This document shows positions 49,001 through 57,186 of a stretch of 64,000 bases of DNA, piece after piece. The stretch comes from Sphingomonas sp. Ag1 (lineage in GTDB: Bacteria; Pseudomonadota; Alphaproteobacteria; Sphingomonadales; Sphingomonadaceae): NCBI RefSeq assembly GCF_000980895.1, contig NZ_LAZX01000083.1:1-64000 (forward strand). Direction: 5' to 3'. Below the pieces are notes generated by a model that did not search any database, was not told where the DNA came from, and saw only the letters and a list, made by a program, of their open reading frames with translations. The position numbers and the translations under genes are program-made. Position 1 is the stretch's first letter; each line of letters opens with the position of its first letter.

Positions 49001-49198
49001 TATATCGATCTCGCCACCCGCGTGGGCGTGACCGACAACTTCGACTTCACGCTGACCGTCACCAACCTGTTCGACAAGGACCCGCCGATCGTCGGATCGA
49101 GCGCCGGTTCCACGTCGTTCAACAGCGGCAACACCTATCCGTCGACCTTCGACGCGCTGGGCCGCCGCTATGCGATCGGTGCACGTCTGAAGTTCTGA
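46055..49198 (+). CDS. TonB-dependent outer-membrane receptor
   Basis: 1047 residues from MRTNLRSRLLTTTLFVGAVM, a signal peptide ending AFAQ. After a Pro/Ala linker, TGDIVVTGTLIRNPNLVAS is the TonB-box/plug entry, the plug includes ADLRGLGSFRNVVLLDG and GAATTYGADAVSGVINFITR, and the barrel ends in RRYAIGARLKF with the terminal aromatic residue. SD AAAGGGAAAA. It imports a large ligand using TonB/ExbBD energy; the ligand is unknown. Codon use is strongly biased, suggesting high expression. A terminator follows. Confidence 0.95.
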   Translation: MRTNLRSRLLTTTLFVGAVMASGTAFAQDADPANQPKTGIQSNDPAAPAAGISSQDAAPPASENTTGDIVVTGTLIRNPNLVASSPITVVGQEELSLRQTNTAEQVLRDLPGNVASIGSAVNNGNGGSSYADLRGLGSFRNVVLLDGSRIAPSGLVGRVDLNNIPLALVERVDSLIGGAATTYGADAVSGVINFITRSDFSGIEANVSNQITERGDGAYFRADLTIGANMDDGRGNVVLSVGYQQADPVYQGDRDFSILALNSFTPNNLALAGSGTAVPSSISGTRPIDPATGLPSTDPAVANGGLRQIDPTTGRAVTAYAPYNFSPFNIFQTPFERYNIYGAGRYELADNIEVYSRGLFSKNTVETIIAPSGAFGVPVAVPLSNPYLPTALRNQLCAFNAAPVVNGVVTGYVPRFTAAECAAAAVATDPNDPNFRTANINVSRRTPEVGPRVGRYTTTIFDYKAGIRLGITDSINLDVSGAYGESELDNTSQNYTLNSRFAAAAYATSTTACLASGPGRPATAASIGAGSGCVPVNLFGPEGSITPDQTRYLTAESTTTIRTTLTQARALLSGDLGFSSPWAAEPIGFAAGAEYREYQASQRADSLAQANDLGGAGGASPNIDGGYKVYEGYGEIIAPLVADVPGFRSLTLEAGIRYSSYEIKTPTAPKFDTTTWKAGGSWEPFDGLKIRGNYQRAVRAPNISELFSPLNTVLTNLGTDPCAGSAPVTNAALRAVCLAQGAPAGTIGSIQDPTSGQANITTGGNLNLRPETSNSYTIGAVIQPNQIPGFSVSFDYYNIKVDGAITTPTVGDLISACFDSLSPTNPACTSIRRNSVTGGLDGLPALAPGLFGVLSNLGVLKTDGIDLNVNYRRDLGFAKLNLSFQGNWTNRSQFQATPTSINRECVGFYSVNCSYTGSLQPEFSWNTRATFGFENVDFSVLWRHIDGFRQEPLDAQERAFWTGPVPSLGGGTYDFTRIKSADYIDLATRVGVTDNFDFTLTVTNLFDKDPPIVGSSAGSTSFNSGNTYPSTFDALGRRYAIGARLKF

Positions 49199-49226
49199 TC
49201 CCCGCGATCAGACCGAAACAAGGGAA

Positions 49227-49256
49227 GGGGCGGGCCGAAAGGCCGGCCCCTTTTCT
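49227..49256 (+). terminator. Intrinsic terminator of the TonB receptor gene
   Basis: GGGGCGGGCC-GAAA-GGCCGGCCCC followed by TTTTCTTTT. It is a strong GC stem with a GNRA-type loop and T run, about 30 bp after the stop. Confidence 0.92.
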
Positions 49257-49571
49257 TTTGTCAGCGCGACGCGGGCGGCAGCGCCAAGAATGAGGGCCAT
49301 CGATCAAGCTCAGCCCATAATCGCCGGTGAGGGTCCCCTGGGAAAAGATTACGTAAAAGAAGTGCTTGCGCTCAATTGACAGTCTTCGTGAAACCGGTTC
49401 TACTTCGCTCAACGGTACATGATCCTGTCCGCTGTACTATTCGCCGCTATCGCGAAGGTGTTTCGCCCGGCCCCGTCCTTCGGACCGCGGCTAGCATGAC
49501 AGGCTCCCGTGCTGACAACCGCCGGAACGGTGCGGCCGCCCGGCACGCATCCTTGCGAAAGGAATGGTTCG
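49257..49571 (+). promoter_or_regulatory. Intergenic region with candidate sigma70 promoter
   Basis: No gene is seen in this 315-bp stretch. TTGACA at 49375-49380, a 17-bp spacer and TCTACT at 49398-49403 make a reasonable promoter for the small secreted protein pair. Nothing else stands out. Confidence 0.45.
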
Positions 49572-49829
49572 TTGCTGACCCTCTTGCTTACCCTCCTCGT
49601 CGCCGCTCCCGGCCAAGTGCCTGACAAGCCAAGCAAGCGCGAAGTGGCGGAACGCTCTGCCGATCCCGCGGACAAGGTGATCTGCAAGCGGTTCCAGCGG
49701 ATCGGCACGCTCGTTGGCACGGAGCGCGTGTGCAAGACGAAGCGTGATTGGGATCGTGAGCGCGACGCCCTTCGCCAGCAAGGCAATGGGGGGGCGTGCG
49801 GCGTCTCGGGTGCCCCGGGCGGTTGCTGA
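49572..49829 (+). CDS. Small secreted protein, tandem copy 1 (TTG start)
   Basis: 85 residues starting at TTG, aligned with the ATG of copy 2 (AAAGGAATGGTTCG lies upstream). LTLLLTLLVAAPGQ is a short signal peptide; the mature part VPDKPSKREVAERSADPADK, VICKRFQRIGTLVG, RVCKTKRDWDRERDALR has two conserved cysteines and an ICKRFxRIGxLV...RVCKTKRDW pattern that recurs as small orphan proteins in sphingomonads. Ends GGACGVSGAPGGC. Periplasmic; function unknown. Confidence 0.8.
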   Translation: MLTLLLTLLVAAPGQVPDKPSKREVAERSADPADKVICKRFQRIGTLVGTERVCKTKRDWDRERDALRQQGNGGACGVSGAPGGC

Positions 49830-49877
49830 CACCCAGCTGCCCCATCCTGCAGCGGCCAGAAGCGAAGGGAATGATCG

Positions 49878-50135
49878 ATGCTGACCCTCTTGCTTACCCT
49901 CCTCGTCGCCGCTCCCGGCCAGGTGCCTGACAAGCCAAGCAAGCGCGAAGTGGCGGAGCGCTCTGCCGATCCCGCGGACAAGATGATCTGCAAGCGGTTC
50001 CAGCGGATCGGCTCGCTGGTCGGGACCAACCGTGTCTGCAAGACGAAGCGGGATTGGGATGTCGAGCGCGAGGCTCTTAATCAGTGGAGCCCAGCGATCT
50101 CGTGCCGGCCCTCGGATGTGACCGGACGCTGCTGA
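49878..50135 (+). CDS. Small secreted protein, tandem copy 2
   Basis: Also 85 residues. The first 50 codons are nearly identical in DNA to copy 1, including third positions; the C-terminus differs (SPAISCRPSDVTGRC). It has the same signal peptide and the ICKRFQRIGSLVG...RVCKTKRDW core. The near-identity of the 5' half points to recent duplication or gene conversion, while the tail has drifted apart. Confidence 0.82.
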   Translation: MLTLLLTLLVAAPGQVPDKPSKREVAERSADPADKMICKRFQRIGSLVGTNRVCKTKRDWDVEREALNQWSPAISCRPSDVTGRC

Positions 50136-50232
50136 ACGCCGCCGCGTGCGGCTCGCGCCGGCGGGGCCGCGCTGGTCCTAGCCCACCCAACCTCAACCGT
50201 GATCGCGGTCGGGCGCCCGCGCCGGGTGACGG

Positions 50233-51276
50233 TCAGCCGATTAGCGGCGCCGGTGCGTCCAGCGTGATCCCCGCGGATTGTGCGACCGCCGCCGCCCATT
50301 CGGCGACCTTGTGGATCTCGTCGGCATGGACCGCGGCGGCATCACGATGTTCCGCATCGCGCTCCGCTGTCCCGAATGCCTCGCCCGACTTGGAATGCCG
50401 CGTGAAGGCCGGCCCACGTGCCACCGCCTGCGCCTCCTCGGCGCTCAGCGACCGGCGGAACAGCGTGCCCAGCTGCGCCATTGCGGCAGCGGGATCGGCC
50501 AGCAATCGGCTGCTGTCGAGCGTCCGCACCCGCGCCGCGCCATAGCGGTCGACCATCCCGGCATACAGCTGCTGCTGCGCCAGCCAGCCGAGCGCCGCCA
50601 CCTGCAGGTCGGTCTGCTCGAGATAGTCGCGCGTCGAAAAGCCCAGCTGGACCATATTGTCGTCCAGCATCCCGGTCAGCAGCGTGCGAACCCAGCGCCG
50701 CCCATCGATCCCCTTCTTGGCGATCGAGGCGAGATAGGTACGCAGCGGCGCATACATCATGATGGCGCAGGCATTGGGCCGTAGCGCCAGGATCGCTGGC
50801 GCAAGCGCGTTGATGACGGTCGACGGCTTCACCACCACCGTCTCGCCCGGCGCGAAGGGGCGTGCGAGTAGCGTCAAGACGTTGTCCAGCACGCTCGCCA
50901 TGTCGGGGCCTTGTCCACCACGGCGGCGCCAGCCCACCATGTCGTTCAGGATCATCGGCTCCTTCAGCCCCATGGCCCAGCCGGGTCGATCGACCGCGCG
51001 CGACAGCAACGTCGAACAGCAATAGCCGGAGTGGAACAGGAAGTGGATCGGCGCCGCCTGTGGCCCGGTCGCCATCACATGATCCCGCCGCAGCACCACC
51101 GGGTTCAGCCCGGCGGGCAAATGATCGTCGATGAGGAAGGTGGTCGCACGATGCATGTCGCGGGGAACAGGAATGAAATGGATGGCATCGTGACCGGGAT
51201 CATAGCGATGCGGGAGCCATTGCGGGTCGCGCGCGATCCCGATGAAGTCTGTCGAAGAAGCAAGTGCAGCCGTCAT
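50233..51276 (-). CDS. Sulfotransferase-like P-loop protein
   Basis: 347 residues. IHFLFHSGYCCSTLLSRAVD sits where sulfotransferases have the 5'-phosphosulfate-binding loop, followed by GLKEPMIL; ETVVVKPSTVINALAPAILA and LDSSRLLADP fit the 3' PAPS region only loosely. Catalysis is therefore uncertain. No signal peptide. It is divergent from a TPR/aspartyl-beta-hydroxylase with a gap of under 100 bp, so the two probably share a control region and pathway. Confidence 0.7.
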   Translation of the reverse strand: MTAALASSTDFIGIARDPQWLPHRYDPGHDAIHFIPVPRDMHRATTFLIDDHLPAGLNPVVLRRDHVMATGPQAAPIHFLFHSGYCCSTLLSRAVDRPGWAMGLKEPMILNDMVGWRRRGGQGPDMASVLDNVLTLLARPFAPGETVVVKPSTVINALAPAILALRPNACAIMMYAPLRTYLASIAKKGIDGRRWVRTLLTGMLDDNMVQLGFSTRDYLEQTDLQVAALGWLAQQQLYAGMVDRYGAARVRTLDSSRLLADPAAAMAQLGTLFRRSLSAEEAQAVARGPAFTRHSKSGEAFGTAERDAEHRDAAAVHADEIHKVAEWAAAVAQSAGITLDAPAPLIG

Positions 51277-51367
51277 GATCCGGCTGATGTGGGCTGAAAC
51301 AAGGTTAGTTGTCTAGCACGGGCCCTGTGATTATGCGTTGGTCGTGCAACAGGCAGCAATACAACAA

Positions 51368-52636
51368 ATGATCAGCCGCGCGATGGCTGCCCAACAGGCA
51401 GGTCGGCAGGGCGAGGCGGTGGCGTTGTTTCACGAACTGCTGGATCGCGCGGGCGAACAGCCGCTTGCCCTGAACGCACTCGGCATGGATGCGCTCGGTC
51501 GCCGGGACTTTGCGTCAGCCGCCGCCTTCTTCGATCGGGCCATTGCCGCGGACCCGCGCGCGCCGGAATTGCAGATGAACCTTGCCAAGGCCTATCGCGA
51601 GGCGGGCGATGTCGCGGGAGAGGAACGGGCGCTGCTCGGCGCACTGGCGGTCGACCAGACGCACTTCATGGCTTTGGTCCGGCTGGCCGAACTGCACGAG
51701 CGCACGGGCGATCTGCGGCGCGCGGCGGAACGCTGGTCCAACGTGCTGGCGGTTGCCGCAGGCATTGCGGAACGCTCGCCGGCGCTGGAGATGATGCTGG
51801 AACATGCACGCGAGGTCGTGGCGCGGCAGCATGCAAGCTTCGCCGACGCGCTCGACAGCGGGCTCGCTGCGGCGCGCGCGGCGGCCGGTCCGTCGGGCCG
51901 GCGGCGCTTCGACGCCTGTGTCGATCATGTGCTGGGCCGCCGGCGGATTTACGCCAATGAATGTCACGGCCTGCACTTTCCCTTTCTGCCCGCCGACGAG
52001 TTCTTTGACCGCGCGCATTTCCCGTGGCTGGGGGAGATCGAGGCTGAGACCGACGTGATCCGTGCCGAGCTCGAAGCCGTGCTGGCCGAGGATGCGGCGC
52101 CGATCCGCCCCTATGTGGCGATGGAGCCGGGCACACCGCAGAACAAATGGTCGGCGCTTGATCGATCGCTCGCCTGGGGCGCGATGCACCTGTGGAAGGA
52201 CGGCAAGCGCGACGATGCCGTCTGCGCCCGCTTCCCGCGCACTGCCGCGGCGGTCGAGCGGCTGCCGCTCAGCGACCTGCCGGGACGCACACCGACGGTG
52301 TTCTTCTCCCTGCTCAAGCCCGGCACGCATCTCCCCGCGCATACCGGCGTCAGCAACGTGCGCACGATCATCCATCTGCCGTTGATCGTGCCCCAGGGGT
52401 GCGAATTCCGCGTCGGTGGCGAAACGCGCCGCTGGGAAGAGGGCAAGGCCTGGGCGTTCGACGACACGATCGATCACGAGGCGTGGAATCGCTCGGATCA
52501 GATGCGCGCGATCCTGATCTTCGATGTGTGGAACCCGTACATCACGGCGGAGGAGCGCGACTTGCTGCGCGCCTTCTACGCGCTTGCCGATGAGTCGGAT
52601 ACGGCACCGACGGCGGCGATGCAGATCGGCGACTGA
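51368..52636 (+). CDS. TPR repeat protein with aspartyl/asparaginyl beta-hydroxylase domain
   Basis: 422 residues from the first ATG; a GTG eight codons earlier is an alternative and neither has a good SD. Residues about 1-135 are TPR units (QPLALNALGMDALGRRDFAS; APELQMNLAKAYREAGDVAG). The C-terminal 180 residues are the 2-oxoglutarate hydroxylase fold: LPAHTGVSNVRTIIHLPLIV, GCEFRVGGETRRWEEGKAWA and FDDTIDHEAWN with iron His residues and an Arg for the cosubstrate. It hydroxylates Asp/Asn or a related substrate; the TPR part may bind the target protein. Confidence 0.88.
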   Translation: MISRAMAAQQAGRQGEAVALFHELLDRAGEQPLALNALGMDALGRRDFASAAAFFDRAIAADPRAPELQMNLAKAYREAGDVAGEERALLGALAVDQTHFMALVRLAELHERTGDLRRAAERWSNVLAVAAGIAERSPALEMMLEHAREVVARQHASFADALDSGLAAARAAAGPSGRRRFDACVDHVLGRRRIYANECHGLHFPFLPADEFFDRAHFPWLGEIEAETDVIRAELEAVLAEDAAPIRPYVAMEPGTPQNKWSALDRSLAWGAMHLWKDGKRDDAVCARFPRTAAAVERLPLSDLPGRTPTVFFSLLKPGTHLPAHTGVSNVRTIIHLPLIVPQGCEFRVGGETRRWEEGKAWAFDDTIDHEAWNRSDQMRAILIFDVWNPYITAEERDLLRAFYALADESDTAPTAAMQIGD

Positions 52637-52672
52637 TCAGCCGCGCGCGTGGCGCACCTGCGCATCGCGCGA

Positions 52673-54814
52673 TCAGAAGATGCCGAGGAACTTCTTGCGC
52701 TGTTCCTTGCCCGGCTTCTCCTTGCCCTTTTCGTCCTTTGCCGTCGTGCCGCGGCCCACGTCGTCGCGCTTCTCGCCCTTGGTCGTGCGCTGCGCCGCTG
52801 CGGTTGCGCCGGCGAGCACCGGTCCGCACGCGGCCGACTTCGCGTCGCCGATGTCGACAAACGCCAGCACTCCGGCGAGCGGTGCGGCCGCTACGGCAAG
52901 GCCGAGCCCGGCGCCTGCGCGGGCGAGCAGGTCCGGGCTGATCACGCTCAGCGCCGGCGCGGAGAAATAGCCACCCAGGCCGACCGGCGACTGGCCGGAA
53001 AACAGGCTGAACTTCTTGGCATCGGCGCGGACCGCCAGGTCGACCGCCTCGGTGCGGAAGCTGAACCCGCCCCGACCCAGGATCACGTTCTTGCGCGTAT
53101 CGATCAGGATCGGGTCAGCCGCCGCGATGCCGTTGCGCACGCTGAACGCCACCAGCCCGCAGTTGATGCTGACCGGCTCCTTCAGCTTGCCGGCGAACAT
53201 CTTCTGCACGAACGTGCCGATGTCGAGCTCCGCCAGCTGCACGTTGCGCGTCCACAAGGCGCCCTGCGGCATGATGAAGGCGATCCGGCCGCTCGACGTC
53301 GCCAGCGAATCGGCGATCGAATCACCGCGCCCGTTCAGCTGGACACGGCCCTTGATCGTCCCCGTGGTGCCCGCTTCGGACACGCCCCAGCCAGCGAACA
53401 GCCGCCCCATCGGCGTCGGCGCGAGGCGGAAGTCGTATTTCACCGCGCTCGGCCGTTGGCGCGTGTCGAACACGATGTCGCTCGACACATTGCCGCGCGA
53501 CATTGAGAAGCTGAACGGCGACAGCGCCAGCCGCCCGCGATCGAGATCGAGCGTCAGTTCCATGTTGGAAATCGGCACCTTTCGCGACTTCACCTGATCG
53601 ACCGTCCAGACGAGGTCGGCGTCGAACGTCCGCATCTTCTCGACCGGCATGTCATCGTCCGGCAGCAGCTTGCGCGGGCCGGAGCCGGTGGCGGCCGCTG
53701 CGGCAACCGCGCCCTTGGTCTCCACGATGTCGGGATTGTAGCCGACCAGAACCGACGCATCGACGATATCGAGGCTGCGCGTGCGGATCACCGAATCGAG
53801 GTGCAGCCGCTCGCCATTCGTTACCGTCAGCTTGCCCGCAACGTCGCTCTCGCCAACGGTGCCGGCGATATTGGTGAAGCGATAGACCTCGCCATCCTTC
53901 ACCATCCGGCCCTTCAGCGCATAGCGCCGCGTTTCCGGCAGGACGACGCCGATGATGCCGAGCAGTTCGGACAGGTCACGCCCGCGCGCCCGCGTCTCCA
54001 GCGGCACCTTCTCGATCTCGGCGAGCGAGGGAAGTGTGCCCGACACGTCGACTACATTGTTCGCCGCCCAGGCGCGCGCGGTCAGCTTGTTCTCGCCGCG
54101 GTTCACCGTTGCGTCGGGCGACAGCAATTGCGCGGTGACTCGGAACGGCGTGTCGCGGATCCGCCCGGTGCCACCGACCCGCACCGACTTGCCGATCTGC
54201 GCATCTTCCGAGCGGATATCCTCGATCCCGAGGTCCGCGAGCAGCCGCATGCGGGGATCGAGATAGCGCACGCTCGTGCCGCGCACCGTCGCCACGTCGA
54301 TGCGCGGGAACTCCAGCGGCTTGCCGCCCTTTTTCTCGCTGAAGGTCCAGGTGTTCGTCGTGTGCCCGGCGTTCCACTCCAGGTCCGCTGCGCCATTCTC
54401 CAGGTCGAGCCAATAGAGCCGCCGCTTGCCGAACAGCAGCGACAAGGGCGCGATGCGCGTGTCGATCCGGTCGGCGCGGAACAGATAGGGCCGCGTTGCC
54501 CAGGCCGGATTGGCGATGGTGAAGCGCTCGGCGTAGAATTTGATCCTGAGCGGCGCGAAATACAGCTGGAAATCGCCGCCGACGCGGACCTCGCGGTTGG
54601 TCATCCGCCCGACGATCGTTTCGAACGGCCCCTTCAGGAACCGGCCCTTGGTGATGAACAGCACCAGCCAGATGAGCGCGGGTACGGCGAGGATGGCGAT
54701 GATCGTGTTGCGCAGGATATGGCGCCGCCGCCGCGGGTCGCGCCAGCCGGTGTCGGGCGGGGTCTTCGCCGTGGACAGCGCGGGCTGCCCATCACGCTTC
54801 GTCGCCATGTCCAT
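52673..54814 (-). CDS. AsmA-family protein
   Basis: 713 residues from MDMATKRDGQ; longer readings overlap rpmI on the other strand. An Arg-rich cytoplasmic head is followed by one TM helix (IIAILAVPALIWLVLFI) and a long periplasmic beta-groove: VGGDFQLYFAPLRIKFYAE, ADRIDTRIAPLSLL and the C-terminal AsmA_2 repeat region with QLNGRGDSIADSLATSSGRI. These proteins bridge the envelope and are thought to shuttle phospholipids. The C-terminus is basic (GKEKPGKEQRKKFLGIF). Confidence 0.9.
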   Translation of the reverse strand: MDMATKRDGQPALSTAKTPPDTGWRDPRRRRHILRNTIIAILAVPALIWLVLFITKGRFLKGPFETIVGRMTNREVRVGGDFQLYFAPLRIKFYAERFTIANPAWATRPYLFRADRIDTRIAPLSLLFGKRRLYWLDLENGAADLEWNAGHTTNTWTFSEKKGGKPLEFPRIDVATVRGTSVRYLDPRMRLLADLGIEDIRSEDAQIGKSVRVGGTGRIRDTPFRVTAQLLSPDATVNRGENKLTARAWAANNVVDVSGTLPSLAEIEKVPLETRARGRDLSELLGIIGVVLPETRRYALKGRMVKDGEVYRFTNIAGTVGESDVAGKLTVTNGERLHLDSVIRTRSLDIVDASVLVGYNPDIVETKGAVAAAAATGSGPRKLLPDDDMPVEKMRTFDADLVWTVDQVKSRKVPISNMELTLDLDRGRLALSPFSFSMSRGNVSSDIVFDTRQRPSAVKYDFRLAPTPMGRLFAGWGVSEAGTTGTIKGRVQLNGRGDSIADSLATSSGRIAFIMPQGALWTRNVQLAELDIGTFVQKMFAGKLKEPVSINCGLVAFSVRNGIAAADPILIDTRKNVILGRGGFSFRTEAVDLAVRADAKKFSLFSGQSPVGLGGYFSAPALSVISPDLLARAGAGLGLAVAAAPLAGVLAFVDIGDAKSAACGPVLAGATAAAQRTTKGEKRDDVGRGTTAKDEKGKEKPGKEQRKKFLGIF

Positions 54815-54964
54815 GAAAGCGGGAATCGCATGGCGCACGCGTTGGTTGCATTTCGCCGGTCCGCCCGCTATGCGCCCCGCTTCTTCCCAGCGAGGTGAAA
54901 AGAATCGCCCGGCCATCAGGGCTGCCGCGGCGGTTCCAGTCTCGCTCGATTTGAAAGGACCAAA

Positions 54965-55168
54965 ATGCCCAAGCTCAAGACCAAGAGCGGCGTCAAGAAG
55001 CGCTTCAAGCTCACCGCATCCGGCCTGCTCAAGCACGGCGTCGCTGGCAAGCGTCACCGCCTGATCAGCCACAACAGCAAGTACATCCGCCAGAACCGCG
55101 GCACCAAGGTGCTGTCGAAGGCCGACACCGCGACGGTGAAGGCCTGGGCCCCGTACGGCCTGCGTTGA
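54965..55168 (+). CDS. rpmI: 50S ribosomal protein L35
   Basis: 67 residues, basic, with KLKTKSGVKKRFKLTASG and GKRHRLISHNSKYIRQNRG, full family length. SD AAAGGACC. rplT follows 17 bp later. infC, the usual first gene of this operon, is not upstream, where the AsmA gene is divergent. Confidence 0.98.
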   Translation: MPKLKTKSGVKKRFKLTASGLLKHGVAGKRHRLISHNSKYIRQNRGTKVLSKADTATVKAWAPYGLR

Positions 55169-55185
55169 GCGAGAGGAACTAGCAC

Positions 55186-55551
55186 ATGGCACGCATCAAG
55201 CGGGGCGTAACCACTCGCGCCAAGCACAAGAACATTCTGGAACAGGCCAAGGGTTACCGCGGCCGTCGCAAGAACACGATCCGCATCGCGCGGCAGGCCG
55301 TCGAAAAGGCTGGCCAGTATGCGTATCGCGACCGCAAGGTTAAGAAGCGGACCTTCCGTGGCCTGTGGATCCAGCGCATCAACGCCGGTGTCCGCGCCGA
55401 GGGTCTGACCTACAGCCAGTTCATGCACGGCCTGAAGCTCGCCAACATCGACCTCGACCGCAAGGTCCTGGCCGACATTGCGATGCACGAAGGTGAAGCA
55501 TTTAGCGCGCTGATCGCTCAGGTGAAGAAGGCGCTGCCGGCCGAGGCTTGA
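55186..55551 (+). CDS. rplT: 50S ribosomal protein L20
   Basis: 121 residues starting [18 protein letters not shown], with [23 protein letters not shown] and the C-terminal globular part. SD GAGAGGAA. It binds 23S rRNA early in assembly and in other bacteria represses its own operon. Confidence 0.98.
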   Translation: MARIKRGVTTRAKHKNILEQAKGYRGRRKNTIRIARQAVEKAGQYAYRDRKVKKRTFRGLWIQRINAGVRAEGLTYSQFMHGLKLANIDLDRKVLADIAMHEGEAFSALIAQVKKALPAEA

Positions 55552-55573
55552 GCCTCTTCTTCCAGAGCGACAC

Positions 55574-55604
55574 AAAGGGCGTGGGTGGCAACACCCGCGC
55601 CCTT
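55574..55604 (+). terminator. Terminator-like hairpin after rplT
   Basis: AAAGGGCG(TGGGT) pairs with (ACACCC)GCGCCCTTT around a short GGCA loop, ending in CTTT. The T run is brief, so termination may be partial. Confidence 0.6.
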
Positions 55605-55631
55605 TGCGTGTCGGTCATATAACAAGATTTC

Positions 55632-55660
55632 CGTCATTCCCGCGAAGGCGGGAATCCATA
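55632..55660. repeat. Palindromic repeat, left copy flanking the GIY-YIG gene
   Basis: Contains ATTCCCGCGAAGGCGGGAAT, itself an imperfect palindrome, and begins CGTC. The reverse complement of the copy at 56005 matches it over 29 bp with one difference (GAAGG versus GGAGG). This is the widespread proteobacterial REP-like element class. Confidence 0.85.
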
Positions 55661-55690
55661 TTCTCCGAACGCTCGCGAGCGGAGAACCCG

Positions 55691-56080
55691 ATGTCCCGAC
55701 AACCCTGCGTCTATATCCTCGCCAGCGGCAGGCATGGCACGCTCTACATCGGCGTGACCTCGAACCTCGTCGCCCGCCTCCACCAGCACCGCGAAGGATT
55801 GATCGAAGGGTTCACCACCCGCTACGGGATCCATCGTCTGGTCTGGTTCGACATGGCAGACACGATGGAAGCGGCGATCACCCGCGAGAAGCAGCTCAAG
55901 AAGTGGAATCGCGACTGGAAGCTGCGGCTGATCGAGGAGGGCAATCCCGAATGGCGCGATCTGGCGATCGACCTCGGTTTCGCTCGAGTAGAGAAGACAA
56001 TGCGTATGGATTCCCGCCTCCGCGGGAATGACGATGTGGCGGGGTGGAATGACGGAACGGGAAAGCATGACCGAGATTGA
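55691..56080 (+). CDS. GIY-YIG endonuclease-family protein
   Basis: 129 residues from [24 protein letters not shown]...[21 protein letters not shown] is the GIY-YIG core (VYI and YIG tyrosines, then Arg), [21 protein letters not shown] supplies the Glu/Lys helix and [10 protein letters not shown] the final motif of the UPF0213 subgroup. The last residues ([13 protein letters not shown]) are translated from the right-hand palindromic repeat, so the gene's true end has been extended or shaped by that repeat. It overlaps pheS by 14 bp. The gene is absent from the usual rplT-pheS junction, which suggests insertion. Confidence 0.88.
   Translation: MSRQPCVYILASGRHGTLYIGVTSNLVARLHQHREGLIEGFTTRYGIHRLVWFDMADTMEAAITREKQLKKWNRDWKLRLIEEGNPEWRDLAIDLGFARVEKTMRMDSRLRGNDDVAGWNDGTGKHDRD
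56005..56033. repeat. Palindromic repeat, right copy (inverted) flanking the GIY-YIG gene
   Basis: Inverted partner of the 55632 copy; contains ATTCCCGCCTCCGCGGGAAT. It lies inside the 3' end of the GIY-YIG frame, 34 bp before the pheS start. Confidence 0.85.
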
Positions 56081-57173
56081 CGACCTGAAGACGCACCTGC
56101 TGACCGCGATCGATGCCGCGGCCGGGCTCGAGGCGCTGGAAACCGTGCGCGTCGACGCGCTGGGCAAGCAGGGCCGGGTCACCGCGCTGCTGAAGTCGAT
56201 GGGCGGCCTCAGCCCCGAGGAACGCCAGGTGAAGGGTCCCGCGATCCACGGCCTGCGCGAGGCCGTCACCAACGCGATTGCCAACCGCAAGGCCACGCTG
56301 GAGGCCGCCGCGCTGGAGGCGAAGCTCGCCGCCGAGCGGATCGACATGACGTTGCCGGTGGATGCGCCGCTCGCCGGCACGATCCACCCGGTCAGCCAGG
56401 TGATGGACGAACTGGCGGAAATCTTCGCCGATCTCGGCTTCGCGGTCGCCACCGGCCCGGAGATGGAGACCGACTGGCACAATTTCACCGCGCTCAACAT
56501 TCCGGAAACCCATCCGGCGCGCGCGATGCACGACACGTTTTACCTTGCTGGCGATCATGTGCCCGAGGACCGCGAGCGGCCCCGCCTGCTGCGCACCCAC
56601 ACGTCGCCAGTGCAGATCCGCACCATGCTGGCGAACAAGCCGCCGATCCGAATCATCGCGCCCGGCCGCACCTATCGCAGCGACAGCGACGCGACCCACA
56701 CGCCGATGTTCCACCAGGTCGAAGGGCTGGTGATCGACAAGGGCATCACCATGGGTCACCTGAAATGGACGCTGGAGACGTTCCTCAAGGCGTTCTTCGA
56801 GCGTGACGACATCGTTTTGCGGCTGCGCCCCAGCTATTTCCCCTTCACCGAACCCTCGGCGGAGGTCGACGTCGGCTACACGCTGCAAAAGGGCAAGCGC
56901 GTGATCGGCGGCGGCGGTGACGTGCCCAACGGCGGCTGGATGGAAGTGCTGGGCAGCGGCATGGTCCACCCCAAGGTGATCGCCGCCTGCGGGCTCGATC
57001 CCGACGAATGGCAGGGCTTCGCCTTTGGCTGCGGCATCGATCGCCTCGCCATGCTGAAATACGGCATGGACGATCTACGCGCCTTCTTCGACGGCGATAT
57101 CCGCTGGCTCAAGCATTATGGCTTCTCCGCCCTCGACGTCCCGACCCTGTCGGGCGGCGTCGGCGCGGCGTGA
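56067..57173 (+). CDS. pheS: Phenylalanyl-tRNA synthetase, alpha subunit
   Basis: 368 residues from [12 protein letters not shown], with GGAACGGGAAAGC upstream. The coiled-coil N-terminus is followed by class II motifs ([71 protein letters not shown]). With PheT it charges tRNA-Phe. pheT follows 13 bp later. Confidence 0.98.
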   Translation: MTEIDDLKTHLLTAIDAAAGLEALETVRVDALGKQGRVTALLKSMGGLSPEERQVKGPAIHGLREAVTNAIANRKATLEAAALEAKLAAERIDMTLPVDAPLAGTIHPVSQVMDELAEIFADLGFAVATGPEMETDWHNFTALNIPETHPARAMHDTFYLAGDHVPEDRERPRLLRTHTSPVQIRTMLANKPPIRIIAPGRTYRSDSDATHTPMFHQVEGLVIDKGITMGHLKWTLETFLKAFFERDDIVLRLRPSYFPFTEPSAEVDVGYTLQKGKRVIGGGGDVPNGGWMEVLGSGMVHPKVIAACGLDPDEWQGFAFGCGIDRLAMLKYGMDDLRAFFDGDIRWLKHYGFSALDVPTLSGGVGAA

Positions 57174-57186
57174 TCGGACGATAGAG

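Noticed and set aside
54815..55192. N-terminal extension of the AsmA protein
   Set aside because: It runs antisense through rpmI; the AsmA protein has a natural start before its TM helix.
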